Assembly (NCBI GenBank): GCA_029959615.1
Contig: JASCOD010000002.1
Span: 620,001-684,000 of the forward strand
Reading direction: 5' to 3'
DNA: 64,000 nt
From: Flavobacteriaceae bacterium PS02338
GTDB lineage: Bacteria > Bacteroidota > Bacteroidia > Sphingobacteriales > Sphingobacteriaceae
Shown here: positions 34,944 to 44,425 of the stretch, in pieces
Numbering within the stretch: the stretch's first letter is position 1
How the letters are laid out: every line of letters begins with the position of its first letter
Notes under the pieces: model-generated
What the model was told of the DNA's origin: nothing
What the model saw: only the letters and a program-made list of their open reading frames with translations
Database searches by the model: none
Position numbers and translations under genes: made by a program

Positions 34944-36545
34944 TTATTTTATTGCGGTAACATCTGGACCACCATTTGCAGTTTCTATTTCTGTAATTGC
35001 AGAAGTCTTAGTCAATTCTACTAAAACACGACTTCGTGCCTTCACCCATTTCCCTAAAGTTGCACTATAAATACCACCTAATTTATTAAAATAACCCTGA
35101 TCTGAAGTTGGATATGAGCCCAAATGCAAAGTATTAGTACCACTTCGGTAAAAAGGTTGCGGCACTAGTGTAATAGGATTTACCGTATCATAAAAGTCAT
35201 TATTTGGGATAAGATAGCCAGCCTCTGGAGGGGCAGCGCTATATACAGTACCTCCAGAATGGGTAAATACCACATCAATAGGCTTAGTATCCTTTGTTAC
35301 ATTACGGGTATTAAATAATGCTATACCAAAGCAGTTACCACTATTAGCCATCAATCCATAAATAGTAGTTTTACCAGTACTAGGTACAATTATTTCATCA
35401 TCCGTTTTTAAGCCAATACCATCATCCCCCGCGGTAGTTGTATAATTAATAGTTCGTATCCATTTTGAGGAACTCATACTTGTAGAACCAGAAGCATTGA
35501 TTAGTCTACCTGTACCTCCCACATAAAAGAACTGTCCCTTAGCAACTGTTCCACTAGTTAAGGCAAATTTATAGGTTCTAAACTGCCCCGGAACCGTACC
35601 TCCCGAAACCCAACCATTATTCGGTACTCCCCCTGGTTGCGCCGCACCTGCATTATTGTTAACAATAACAGAAAAAGGTGTAACTGCAAAGTTTATATCC
35701 TGCGTAGCCAATAGCTGCACATACTCATAATTAGGGTCACCACCCTTTGGGTCAGCCATAAAGCCCGAAATAACGGCAGCGGTAGTTTCTACAGTTGAGC
35801 TTAAGACCACTACATCACTACCTTTTCTAAGCCTATGTTCTGGGACTAATTTCCCGTCTGTTTGCTGTTTCATAAAAACGATACCAAAATAATTTGCCAA
35901 ACCTGCTACTGGTTGATTTGCAAAAGTGGCATTAGTCTCAGTATGCAAGGTAATGTTGTCAAAACCATCATTTATGACCTTATCTCCAGCAAGTACATCT
36001 GTAGGTGCCGGAACGGGATCAAAACTACCTTTCACTACTGCAACCAAAGTACTTTCGTAATTACCTGGTTTAGCAAGTATTAAATTATTACCAACCCTAT
36101 TAGGTGGTATTACTCTTCCAGAAGCAACCTTAGTAATTGCCGAACCATCAACACCGGTAATTTGCAAAGTCCCGTTTAAACGTTTCAATACAGCACCATC
36201 TATTTTAATTTTAACAGAATCTCCAGGTACGTATTTTGCTGCGTCTGCACCTATTTGAATAGCTATTCCACGTAACGAATCCAAGCGACGTCGTTCTTGA
36301 ATAATTAACAAGCCTGCAGGTAGATTATTTCCAGAATGATCTGAGATAACCACTCCGGTTATACTGTTAGAGCTAAACATAATATCTGTTGTTAAGGTAA
36401 CATCAGATCCCTTATAAAGCTTACGCAGATCATATAATGGAAAATAAGGACTAACTTCTCCTCCTGGATAATTCTGGTCTTTACAACCATAAAATGCGGA
36501 TGCCATTATAAAAAGCACCGTGCAACTAAAAAATATCTTCTTCAT
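34944..36545 (-). CDS. DUF5689-domain lipoprotein (surface accessory of the SusC/D unit)
   Basis: 533 residues with a type II signal (MASAFYGC). The N-terminal part, with YDLRKLYKGSDVTLTTD and ITGVVISDHSGNNLPAGLLI, matches DUF5689, a beta-fold found in many lipoproteins encoded after SusC/SusD. The rest is beta-rich with Gly/Thr repeats. In glycan systems proteins at this position bind substrate at the cell surface. Likely role: surface binding of the glycerophosphate substrate. It follows the SusD-like gene by 13 nt. Confidence 0.8.
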   Translation of the reverse strand: MKKIFFSCTVLFIMASAFYGCKDQNYPGGEVSPYFPLYDLRKLYKGSDVTLTTDIMFSSNSITGVVISDHSGNNLPAGLLIIQERRRLDSLRGIAIQIGADAAKYVPGDSVKIKIDGAVLKRLNGTLQITGVDGSAITKVASGRVIPPNRVGNNLILAKPGNYESTLVAVVKGSFDPVPAPTDVLAGDKVINDGFDNITLHTETNATFANQPVAGLANYFGIVFMKQQTDGKLVPEHRLRKGSDVVVLSSTVETTAAVISGFMADPKGGDPNYEYVQLLATQDINFAVTPFSVIVNNNAGAAQPGGVPNNGWVSGGTVPGQFRTYKFALTSGTVAKGQFFYVGGTGRLINASGSTSMSSSKWIRTINYTTTAGDDGIGLKTDDEIIVPSTGKTTIYGLMANSGNCFGIALFNTRNVTKDTKPIDVVFTHSGGTVYSAAPPEAGYLIPNNDFYDTVNPITLVPQPFYRSGTNTLHLGSYPTSDQGYFNKLGGIYSATLGKWVKARSRVLVELTKTSAITEIETANGGPDVTAIK

Positions 36546-36558
36546 ATCTAATTTTCAA

Positions 36559-38157
36559 TTATGGTTTTTGCCACCAAACATTTGTATAAATTTCATCAGG
36601 GCCTTGTGCCGCAACAGCTAATTTATAGTTGGTTGAATTAGCAGATTGTACATAAACAGGATAGGTCATTCTCGCTGGCATCACTCCGTTATTTCTCATA
36701 CCTGGCCCTTTTGGCAAAACTGGATGTCCCGTCCTTCTATACTCGAACCATTGTTGTAGATCCACCAAAAACATGGCATAATATTTCTGAAGATGGATCT
36801 GCTCCATTTTACCATCTAAGTTCTGCGCATCATCCCAAGCGATATCTGCACCATTTACGTATGTAGTAAACGCTGCTACCGAAGGATCTGCCGAAAAATT
36901 TGGCACCCAGTAATTAATAGAAGCAGCTATACCCTTATCATAATATGATTTTGTAGTACCTGCTGTGATCCAATTTTTTGCTGCCGCCTCCGCCAAGATA
37001 AACTGAAGTTCGGCATAGTTCATTAAAATACCAGTTAAAGGCGATTGCTGGAGCGAACGATTTTGATTTGCTGCCGTAGTTGTCCAATCATAAGAAGCAA
37101 AATAAGCCTGACGTTCAAAACCAGCCCCAATAGCATAACCACTAGGTACTCCACTAAACCCACTAGGTCCTTGAGTTATTCCAAAGGCATTCATACCACC
37201 AGATGCGTAGTTGGTTGCATTACTAATTCTAGGATCACTCCAATTCGCTAAATTATCAATAAAAAAGCTAGCTAGAGATGGAGCTCTAAAATCTTGTGCT
37301 CTTACCCCTGCAAAATAAGGATTTGTTAATGGATCGTTACCCTGTCCTCCCGTCCATCTAATAGTTGCATTATCTGCATTTCCAGTAAATACTGGATAAG
37401 TAGTTGGATTGTCCACGATCTGCTTAATTTTATCGATACATTGTGTTGAAACATCTGCTTTTCCAGAAATACGCAACAATAACCTCAAATAAAGTGAATT
37501 ACAGAATTTTTTCCATTTAGCAACATCACCTTTATAAACAGGGTCACTGGATGGAATTACATTTTGAGCTCCAACCAATAAAGTATTCGCCTCTTCTAAT
37601 TTTTTGAAAAGATCCAGATAGATATCTTTTTGTCTATCAAATTTAGGCTCAAAATTTGCGTTTTCACTATTAAAGTCTCCATCAAACAAGCCACTAGTCG
37701 CCTGATTTGCTTCTGTATAAGGAATATCACCATACACATCAGATAACATGGTATAAGTCCATGCTTGACAGATTAACGAGATTGCTTGATAAGATTTATT
37801 TTCTGCACCTGGTTTTGAAGCCAAACGATGCACGTTTCTAAAGTTGGTTAATTGCACAAACCAAGCATTCCACAAATAATCAGAAAATGTTCTACGGAAT
37901 TCATATCTAAAAACAGTAGCATCTCCATCACTAATTACCGCCGTAACCTGCATTAGCTCATTATTAAAGTTACGGTTACGCATCATGCCCGCAGTTAAAG
38001 TATTAACCAATGCCGGCGCAAGTAATTTATCTGGGGTAGTAGAATAGTAATTAATTGGATCTGTATTAATATCTTCAAAACCATTCTTACAAGATGATAT
38101 TGAACCAAGGAGCATAACAACCGCTAAACCACCTATTATATATTTATTTCTTTTCAT
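36559..38157 (-). CDS. SusD/RagB-like lipoprotein (SusD-like_2 type)
   Basis: 532 residues with lipobox LLGSISSC. KNGFEDINTDPINYYSTTPDKLL and LAPALVNTL at the start, TPR-like helices, and the C-terminal LDGKMEQIHLQKYYAMFLVDLQQ / EYRRTGHPVLP are typical of the SusD-like_2 branch. It acts as the lid and capture protein of its SusC partner. It starts 4 nt after the SusC gene stop, so it is tightly coupled. The substrate is likely the phosphodiester handled by the downstream enzymes. Confidence 0.92.
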   Translation of the reverse strand: MKRNKYIIGGLAVVMLLGSISSCKNGFEDINTDPINYYSTTPDKLLAPALVNTLTAGMMRNRNFNNELMQVTAVISDGDATVFRYEFRRTFSDYLWNAWFVQLTNFRNVHRLASKPGAENKSYQAISLICQAWTYTMLSDVYGDIPYTEANQATSGLFDGDFNSENANFEPKFDRQKDIYLDLFKKLEEANTLLVGAQNVIPSSDPVYKGDVAKWKKFCNSLYLRLLLRISGKADVSTQCIDKIKQIVDNPTTYPVFTGNADNATIRWTGGQGNDPLTNPYFAGVRAQDFRAPSLASFFIDNLANWSDPRISNATNYASGGMNAFGITQGPSGFSGVPSGYAIGAGFERQAYFASYDWTTTAANQNRSLQQSPLTGILMNYAELQFILAEAAAKNWITAGTTKSYYDKGIAASINYWVPNFSADPSVAAFTTYVNGADIAWDDAQNLDGKMEQIHLQKYYAMFLVDLQQWFEYRRTGHPVLPKGPGMRNNGVMPARMTYPVYVQSANSTNYKLAVAAQGPDEIYTNVWWQKP

Positions 38158-38161
38158 TGTT

Positions 38162-41100
38162 TTAAATTCCTATTGATAAGTTAAAACCATAAGTTCTTGT
38201 AGAAGGAAATTGAGCCACCTCAAAACCTTGCACAATATCAGTTCCACTCATTGTACCAAATTCAGGATCGAACATTGGCCAAGGCGACCAGATGAACAAG
38301 TTTCTTCCATAAATCCCTAAGGTCATAGAAGATAGACTTAAACTTTTAGCCACTTTCTTACTGAACCTATAACTAATTGTTGCTTCCCTAAATTTAATAT
38401 AATCTGTGCTAAAAGTACTACCTTCTGCATTTTCTTGCCCCATGTGCGAACGGTAGTATTCATCAATATCATAAGCAATGATATCGTTCTTTCTGTAACT
38501 GCCATCGGCATTACGTACCACGCCATTACCAATTATACCAGAATACCTACCAGGAAGCGTACTTTTTGTTTTGCCCTGTTCTACCAGTTTATAATTTGTC
38601 AAAGAATGAGCTACTGCACCATATTGTGCATCAAATAAAACATTTAAGCTAAAAGATCTGTAATTAAATGTATTTCCAATACTTGCTTTCATTTTCGGAA
38701 TAGTATTACCTAAATAAACCACATCAGAAGTGATTTTAGCGAAACCATTTCTCTCATCATATACCACCTGTCCGTCTGGAGAACGCTCGTAACCACGTCC
38801 GTATAAATCACCCATACTTCCACCCACTTTTGCTACGATCTGTCCACCGGCAACTGGCCCAGCTCTCAAGATGATGTTACTATCTGGTAAAGACTTAATT
38901 CTATTCCTATTGGTAGAAAAAGTTAAAAAGGTTGACCATTTAAAACCATTTTTACGCTCAATCGGCGTACCGTTGACAGAAAGCTCGAAACCTGTATTGT
39001 TTACCTGCCCAGCGTTAATAATTGCCGAGTTGTAACCAGAAGAACGATCTACCACACGTGTTAAGATTTGATTCCTTGTATTACCAGCGTAAAAAGCAAC
39101 ATCAAATCCCAACCTGTTTTTAAACAATTTTACATCAGCACCTATTTCGTACGTAGTAGTTTTTAATGGTTTTAAGTTAGAGTTAGGTAACGATGTTTGA
39201 TTTTGTAATGCTGTATCAGCGTATAGACCATTACCTGCCATTTGATAGGTATATTCTGTTCTATAAGGTGTTGTACCGCCACTACCCACTTGAGAGTAAG
39301 AAGCTCTTAATTTAGCGTAGTTTATAGTTTTTGGTAATTTCCAATAATCCGAGGCCATAAAGCTTAAACTAGCAGAAGGGTAGAAAAAACCAACATTATC
39401 TGTTCTAGTACGCGTAGCTAATACACTACTCCAATCTTGTCTAGCTGTTAAATCTAAATACAAATAGTTTTTGTAGCTAAACGAAGCCATTGCATAAAAA
39501 CTATTTATTCTATAACGACTAGTATCAGGAATAGAAATCAAGGTGTATAGGTTATTGCTTAGACTATAAATACTTGGGGTTGTCTGCCCTACTTCACGTC
39601 TCAAACCATCGGCTCTTAAATCTGATTTATTGTATTTATTTCTTAACTGCTGACCACCGACAGTCACGTTTAAACCAACATCTTTATTTATTTTTTTATC
39701 GTATTTAGCTAAAAAGTCAATACTAGATTCTTGAGCAAATATACTTTGTTCACGATAAGAACCTTGAGGCAATCTAGTTCCAGCATCATAAGGTCTTTCT
39801 TGCGCTCTCTTTTCTCTACCAAAATCATTACTTGCCCTTACCATTAAGCTCAATTCCTTAGTGAATTGATAGCTTGCTTGAATATTTCCGGTCAAAGTAT
39901 TTCTGCCAGTACGGTTAATAAACTCGTTTACAATGGCATAAGGATTTTCTGGAAATGAACTATACGGATATTTAATATTACGATATTCAGATCCTTTCAC
40001 CCAGTAGTCTTTTAATCCATTTAAATCCGCATTTGGTTGCCAGAAAATAAACCAATACATTAACGACTGATTACCATAGCCCATACCCGGTAGGTTATCA
40101 CTAAATCTATTACCATAATTAGCCTTTAATGAGACTTTCAATTTTTTGGTAATATCCGTAACTGTTGACAAACCTATACTTGTTCTTTCCATTCCTGTTT
40201 TAGGAATAATCCAAGTATTGTTTTGATTGGTTATAGAAAAGCGAGCCGTTGTACGACCTATCCTACCATCTAAACTTAATGAGTTAGTTAGGTTTTTTCC
40301 TGTCTCAAAAAACTCTCTAATTTGATTTGTGTACGGCACCCAAGGTGTTCTGGTTAGACCTACTGCCTGCCTTGCCGGATCATATTGAAAAAAAGACTGC
40401 CCTTCAAAACGAGGACCATAGGCTGATGAGGTGCCACTTGTACTTGCTCCATCTACAGATGCACCGTAAGAATAATGACTAGCGCCGTCCAGGCCTTGTC
40501 CATATTCATATTGTAATTCTGGCCATCTATTAACAGATTCCATTGAACCATTAGACGTGAATTTAATACCAAAAGTGTTTTTTGGACGTTTAGAATTACC
40601 TGATTTTGTGGTAATAATGATAGCACCATTCGCACCCCTCTGCCCATAAAGCGCCGAGGCTCCAGGACCTTTTAAAACCGTTACACTTTCTATATCTTCT
40701 GGATTAATGTCATTCACACTGGTTCCGTAATCAGCAGGCATATTATCAGAACCAGTACCATAAACTTGGTCTGAACTATTTGCACTACGACGGCCACCGC
40801 TATTATTTATCACGACACCATCAACAACAATCAAAGCTTCGTTATCACCTGTAAGGTTATTTTCTCCACGAAGTATAATTTTGTTAGAACCTGCTGGCCC
40901 ACCATTAGATCTCACAAGATTTAGACCAGCAACTTTTCCAGATAAAGCATCTGTCCAGTTTGTAGCAACAGCATCAGTTAACTGATTACTATCAACTTTT
41001 GTAACCGCATAACCAAGTGCCCTTTCTTCTCTTTTAATACCCAAAGCGGTAACTACTACCGTATTCAGTTCATTTGTGGTAGATTTAATTCTAATCACAA

Positions 41101-41515
41101 CTCCAGTTTGTGCACTGGTAAAAGTCCTAGAATTAGATCCGTACCCAATCATAGTGAAACTAACTACAGCACCTTTTGCTACATTAATGCTAAAATTTCC
41201 ATTATTGTCTGTCAAACCCAACACTCTTTTCGTGTTGTCGGTTATGCTAACACCTGGAATACCTGTATTGTCATTTTCATCTATTACAGTTCCTTTTACT
41301 GCAACATTTTGAGATGTTGTTTGAGCAACAGCTTTGGATAAAGGCACCAATTGTAAAAAAACAACCAAAAGAAACACTATGCTTAAAGCATTACTTTTTT
41401 TGGTTAAAAATTTCTCAATGAAAATACCAATTACCGAGAGCTGCAACTTTGGACCATTTTCATGATCCAAGGCACGCATGTACGTACCAGCCTTTTGAGT
41501 AGTTGTTTTGTTCAT
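38162..41515 (-). CDS. SusC/RagA-like TonB-dependent outer-membrane transporter
   Basis: 1117 residues. An N-terminal extension and hydrophobic segment (ALSIVFLLVVFLQLVPLSKAVA) is followed by a CarboxypepD_reg-like domain (VKGTVIDENDNTGIPGVSI), a plug (LNTVVVTALGIKREERALGY; GADVLYGQRGANGAIIITT-like ALYGQRGANGAIIITTKSG), and a barrel ending RTYGFNLSIGI. The start may be the ATG at 41515 or the ATG at 41479. It imports oligomers across the outer membrane using TonB energy. The -7 element TAGCTTTG lies at 41572-41579. Confidence 0.93.
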   Translation of the reverse strand: MNKTTTQKAGTYMRALDHENGPKLQLSVIGIFIEKFLTKKSNALSIVFLLVVFLQLVPLSKAVAQTTSQNVAVKGTVIDENDNTGIPGVSITDNTKRVLGLTDNNGNFSINVAKGAVVSFTMIGYGSNSRTFTSAQTGVVIRIKSTTNELNTVVVTALGIKREERALGYAVTKVDSNQLTDAVATNWTDALSGKVAGLNLVRSNGGPAGSNKIILRGENNLTGDNEALIVVDGVVINNSGGRRSANSSDQVYGTGSDNMPADYGTSVNDINPEDIESVTVLKGPGASALYGQRGANGAIIITTKSGNSKRPKNTFGIKFTSNGSMESVNRWPELQYEYGQGLDGASHYSYGASVDGASTSGTSSAYGPRFEGQSFFQYDPARQAVGLTRTPWVPYTNQIREFFETGKNLTNSLSLDGRIGRTTARFSITNQNNTWIIPKTGMERTSIGLSTVTDITKKLKVSLKANYGNRFSDNLPGMGYGNQSLMYWFIFWQPNADLNGLKDYWVKGSEYRNIKYPYSSFPENPYAIVNEFINRTGRNTLTGNIQASYQFTKELSLMVRASNDFGREKRAQERPYDAGTRLPQGSYREQSIFAQESSIDFLAKYDKKINKDVGLNVTVGGQQLRNKYNKSDLRADGLRREVGQTTPSIYSLSNNLYTLISIPDTSRYRINSFYAMASFSYKNYLYLDLTARQDWSSVLATRTRTDNVGFFYPSASLSFMASDYWKLPKTINYAKLRASYSQVGSGGTTPYRTEYTYQMAGNGLYADTALQNQTSLPNSNLKPLKTTTYEIGADVKLFKNRLGFDVAFYAGNTRNQILTRVVDRSSGYNSAIINAGQVNNTGFELSVNGTPIERKNGFKWSTFLTFSTNRNRIKSLPDSNIILRAGPVAGGQIVAKVGGSMGDLYGRGYERSPDGQVVYDERNGFAKITSDVVYLGNTIPKMKASIGNTFNYRSFSLNVLFDAQYGAVAHSLTNYKLVEQGKTKSTLPGRYSGIIGNGVVRNADGSYRKNDIIAYDIDEYYRSHMGQENAEGSTFSTDYIKFREATISYRFSKKVAKSLSLSSMTLGIYGRNLFIWSPWPMFDPEFGTMSGTDIVQGFEVAQFPSTRTYGFNLSIGI

Positions 41516-41571
41516 AATTATTTTATATCGGTTATTACTAGTTTCTAATTATTACATTATACCGAATGCCA

Positions 41572-41579
41572 CAAAGCTA
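41572..41579 (-). promoter_or_regulatory. -7 element TAGCTTTG of the SusC operon
   Basis: TAGCTTTG on the minus strand matches TAnnTTTG and ends 56 nt before the SusC ATG. The gap from 41516 to 41892 holds no gene; it contains this element, an ATTTCGAAAT palindrome near 41631-41639, the shared TTATTGTTTCGT motif and the regulator's terminator. Confidence 0.5.
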
Positions 41580-41800
41580 AATCACATGTGTTAAATCTAT
41601 ATTAACTCGCTATTAACCTATTTTGAAACATTTCGAAATTTAATTATGCTTAACTTAATTTCAGATAAACACAAAACAAACAAATAAAAAACAAATTGAA
41701 ACTAAATATAATTTACAAACAATCAAAATAAAATAGAAATTATTTATAAGCAACTAAGGCATGGCAATAGCGTAGATATTCGATAAACACCTTACTGAAC

Positions 41801-41828
41801 ACGAAACAATAAAGAAATAAATCGAAAA
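41801..41828 (-). promoter_or_regulatory. Candidate GlpR-type operator (TTTTCGATTT + TTATTGTTTCGT)
   Basis: On the minus strand, TTTTCGATTT (41828-41819) and TTATTGTTTCGT (41812-41801) lie upstream of the SusC promoter. The 12-mer TTATTGTTTCGT recurs exactly in the glpR-glpD gap. The two TTTCG starts are 21 nt apart. TTTCG-type repeats are common in operators of DeoR-family regulators. Assignment is by shared motif only. Confidence 0.35.
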
Positions 41829-41839
41829 CAAACGAACAA

Positions 41840-41870
41840 AAAAAAGCGCAATCCCATAGGAATTGCGCTC
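41840..41870 (-). terminator. Intrinsic terminator of the GlpR-like regulator gene
   Basis: AGCGCAAT / ATTGCGCT (41845-41869) is a perfect 8-bp stem, followed on the minus strand by TTTTTTTTGTTCG. It separates the regulator from the SusC operon. Confidence 0.8.
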
Positions 41871-41892
41871 AATCAAAACAAGTTATAAATTC

Positions 41893-42660
41893 TTACACCA
41901 CGGTAACAGTAACCCCTAAACTTTCCAAATGATTAATCATCTGCTGTGAGATACCCCTATCGGTAATGATTTGATCAACATCTTCAAAACCGCAGATCTT
42001 ACCAAATCCTCTTTTACCAAATTTTGTTGAGTCAGCCAAAACCACCACTTTTTGTGACACCTTTATCATCTGCCTATTAAGATGTGCCTCCATGGCATTA
42101 GTGGTAGTAAAACCATGCTCTAGATCTATCCCATCCACACCCAAAAACAGTACATTAAAATAGAAATCTTGCAAAACCTGCTCGGCATAAGCCCCCATCA
42201 CAGACGAAGAGCTTTTTCTCAACAGCCCACCCAACTGAATTACTTCTACCTCTGGATTCCGTAAAAACTCTATAGATATATTTAAAGAAGAAGTAACAAC
42301 AGTTAAATTTAAGCCGCTTGGAATATTTTTAACAAAATACAATAATGTCGTTCCAGAAGCAACTACTATAGAGTCATTCTCTTTCAGCACCTTAGCCGCT
42401 GCCGCACCAATCTTATTTTTCTCATTAGATTGCATCTTCTCCTTTTCATTAACAGGTCTATCAACCGTATAAGGATTATTAAGGGTTGCCCCACCATGCG
42501 TTCTGAAAAGAAGATTTTTATCTTCAAGAAGTTTCAAATCTTTACGAATAGTAACAGAAGACACCTTCAACTCTTTACAGAGCTCTACCACATTGATATA
42601 CTGGTCTTGATGGATACGATTAAGTATAAATTGATGCCTTTCAGCAAGAGTCATGTTCAT
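41893..42660 (-). CDS. glpR: DeoR/GlpR-family transcriptional regulator
   Basis: 255 residues. DeoR-type HTH at 4-60 (ERHQFILNRIHQDQYINVV, VSSVTIRKDLKLLEDKNLL), followed by FRTHGGATL, and the sugar-phosphate-binding DeoR C-terminal domain (VVASGTTLLYFVKNIP, LGVDGIDLEHGFTT, VVVLADSTKFG). In this family glycerol-3-phosphate or another phosphorylated sugar usually releases DNA. It lies between the SusC operon and divergent glpD, a position that suits control of both. Symbol by context. Confidence 0.87.
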   Translation of the reverse strand: MNMTLAERHQFILNRIHQDQYINVVELCKELKVSSVTIRKDLKLLEDKNLLFRTHGGATLNNPYTVDRPVNEKEKMQSNEKNKIGAAAAKVLKENDSIVVASGTTLLYFVKNIPSGLNLTVVTSSLNISIEFLRNPEVEVIQLGGLLRKSSSSVMGAYAEQVLQDFYFNVLFLGVDGIDLEHGFTTTNAMEAHLNRQMIKVSQKVVVLADSTKFGKRGFGKICGFEDVDQIITDRGISQQMINHLESLGVTVTVV

Positions 42661-42756
42661 AGCGACTTATATATTTAATCGCAAGTTAATAATTTATACA
42701 AATACCATTGTCATATTTATTTATGACTGAAAAATATTTTCTAAAAGTATTTATTA

Positions 42757-42798
42757 TTTCGATTTTGATTACTTATAATTGCTTATTGTTTCGTTTTA
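42757..42798 (+). promoter_or_regulatory. Candidate GlpR-type operator before glpD
   Basis: TTTCGATTTT (42757-42766) and TTATTGTTTCGT (42783-42794) lie in the 150-nt gap between the divergent regulator and glpD. Their TTTCG starts are 32 nt apart, close to three helical turns, versus 21 nt (two turns) upstream of SusC. The site is 12-50 nt before the glpD ATG, consistent with a repressor site. Confidence 0.4.
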
Positions 42799-42810
42799 TT
42801 ACAATTTATT

Positions 42811-44403
42811 ATGCAAAGAATACACAATCATAACTTAGTTGACAAATCTGAATGGGACGTTATCATTATTGGTGGCGGTGCTACAGGGCTCGGAACCGCT
42901 TTGGATTCGGCAAGCAGGGGTTTAAAAACTTTGTTGATTGAGCAAGCAGATTTTGCCAAGGGAACTTCTAGTAGAAGCACCAAATTAGTACATGGCGGTG
43001 TTAGATATTTGGCTCAAGGAGACGTAGCTCTAGTAAGACACGCTTTGAAAGAACGAGGCCTTATGCAAAAGAACGCAGCCCATTTGGTACATAAAGAAGA
43101 GTTTATTATTCCGTGTTACGATTGGTTCTCTGTAGCTAAATATCTTATTGGCCTAAAACTTTACGATTGGTTAGCTGGAAGTTTCAGTTTCGGAGTTTCG
43201 AAATATTTCTCTAAAAAAGAAACGTTAAAAATTATGCCCGGCGTTAAAGCGGAGGGATTAAAAGGCGCTATCAGGTATTTTGATGGTCGATTTGACGATG
43301 CCAGATTAGCCATTAACATTGCACAGACCGCAAAAGAATATGGTGCCACATTGGTTAATTACATGAAAGTAAACAACCTAATTAAAGATGGAGCACAAGT
43401 AAAGGGTGTTATAGCAACTGATACGATCACAAATGAAACTTTCAATTTATATGGCAAAGTTGTAATTAATGCTACTGGTGTTTTTGTCGATGAGATTTTA
43501 CAAATGAACGATTCGAAAGCTAAAAAAACCGTTAGACCTAGCCAAGGGGTCCATATTGTTCTTAAAAGGGATTTCCTTAACAGCGATTCAGCCCTAATGA
43601 TACCACAAACCTCTGACGGTAGGGTACTTTTTGCCGTACAATGGCATAATCATCTGTTAGTTGGCACTACCGATACACCATTAAACGAACATAGTTTAGA
43701 GCCAAGGGCATTAAAAGAAGAAACTGATTTCATTTTAAATACTGCTTCAATTTATTTCAAAACGAAACCAACAGAAAATGATATCCTTAGTGTATTTTCT
43801 GGCTTACGTCCATTGGCTGCCCCTACCGATAGCAATTCAAACAGTACAAAAGAGATCAGCAGAGATCACAAGTTGATGGTCTCGGCAAAAGGTTTAATTA
43901 CGATTACTGGTGGCAAATGGACAACATACCGTCGTATGGCCGAAGAAACCATTGATCTTGCAATTAAAGAAAGTGGCTTACCGTTTGTTGTTTGTCAAAC
44001 AGAAAAACTACCGATACATGGTTGCGAAAATGCTATCGATAATAAATACTTGAACATTTATGGTTCTGACAGAAATCATATCGAAAGCTTAATTAAAGAA
44101 AATCCACAGTTAGCTCAAAAATTACATCCCAACTTTCCATACACCCATGCAGAAGTAATCTGGAGTGTAAGAAACGAAATGGCTGAAACTGTTGAAGATA
44201 TTTTGAGCAGACGTTTAAGAGTTTTAATTATCGAAGCAAAAGCAGCTATCGAGATGGCTCCTACCGTTGCTGCTATTATGGCTAGTGAAATTGGCGCAGA
44301 CAAACAATGGGAAGAAGAACAAGTGAGATCTTTTGTTAATTTAGCAGAAGGCTATACCTACAAAACCAAAAACAAAGAAGAAGAACCTGTTTTGGCAGGT
44401 TAA
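42811..44403 (+). CDS. glpD: Glycerol-3-phosphate dehydrogenase (FAD-dependent, aerobic type)
   Basis: 530 residues. FAD-binding DVIIIGGGATGLGTALDSAS at residue 15, TSSRSTKLVHGGVRYLAQG, and the C-terminal alpha-helical DAO_C domain are as in GlpD. It oxidises glycerol-3-phosphate to dihydroxyacetone phosphate at the inner membrane, passing electrons to quinone. glpK follows after 22 nt and glpF after that, so one operon. Regulation by the divergent DeoR-type protein is likely. Confidence 0.95.
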   Translation: MQRIHNHNLVDKSEWDVIIIGGGATGLGTALDSASRGLKTLLIEQADFAKGTSSRSTKLVHGGVRYLAQGDVALVRHALKERGLMQKNAAHLVHKEEFIIPCYDWFSVAKYLIGLKLYDWLAGSFSFGVSKYFSKKETLKIMPGVKAEGLKGAIRYFDGRFDDARLAINIAQTAKEYGATLVNYMKVNNLIKDGAQVKGVIATDTITNETFNLYGKVVINATGVFVDEILQMNDSKAKKTVRPSQGVHIVLKRDFLNSDSALMIPQTSDGRVLFAVQWHNHLLVGTTDTPLNEHSLEPRALKEETDFILNTASIYFKTKPTENDILSVFSGLRPLAAPTDSNSNSTKEISRDHKLMVSAKGLITITGGKWTTYRRMAEETIDLAIKESGLPFVVCQTEKLPIHGCENAIDNKYLNIYGSDRNHIESLIKENPQLAQKLHPNFPYTHAEVIWSVRNEMAETVEDILSRRLRVLIIEAKAAIEMAPTVAAIMASEIGADKQWEEEQVRSFVNLAEGYTYKTKNKEEEPVLAG

Positions 44404-44425
44404 ATTTTAGACTAAATATAAAGTT

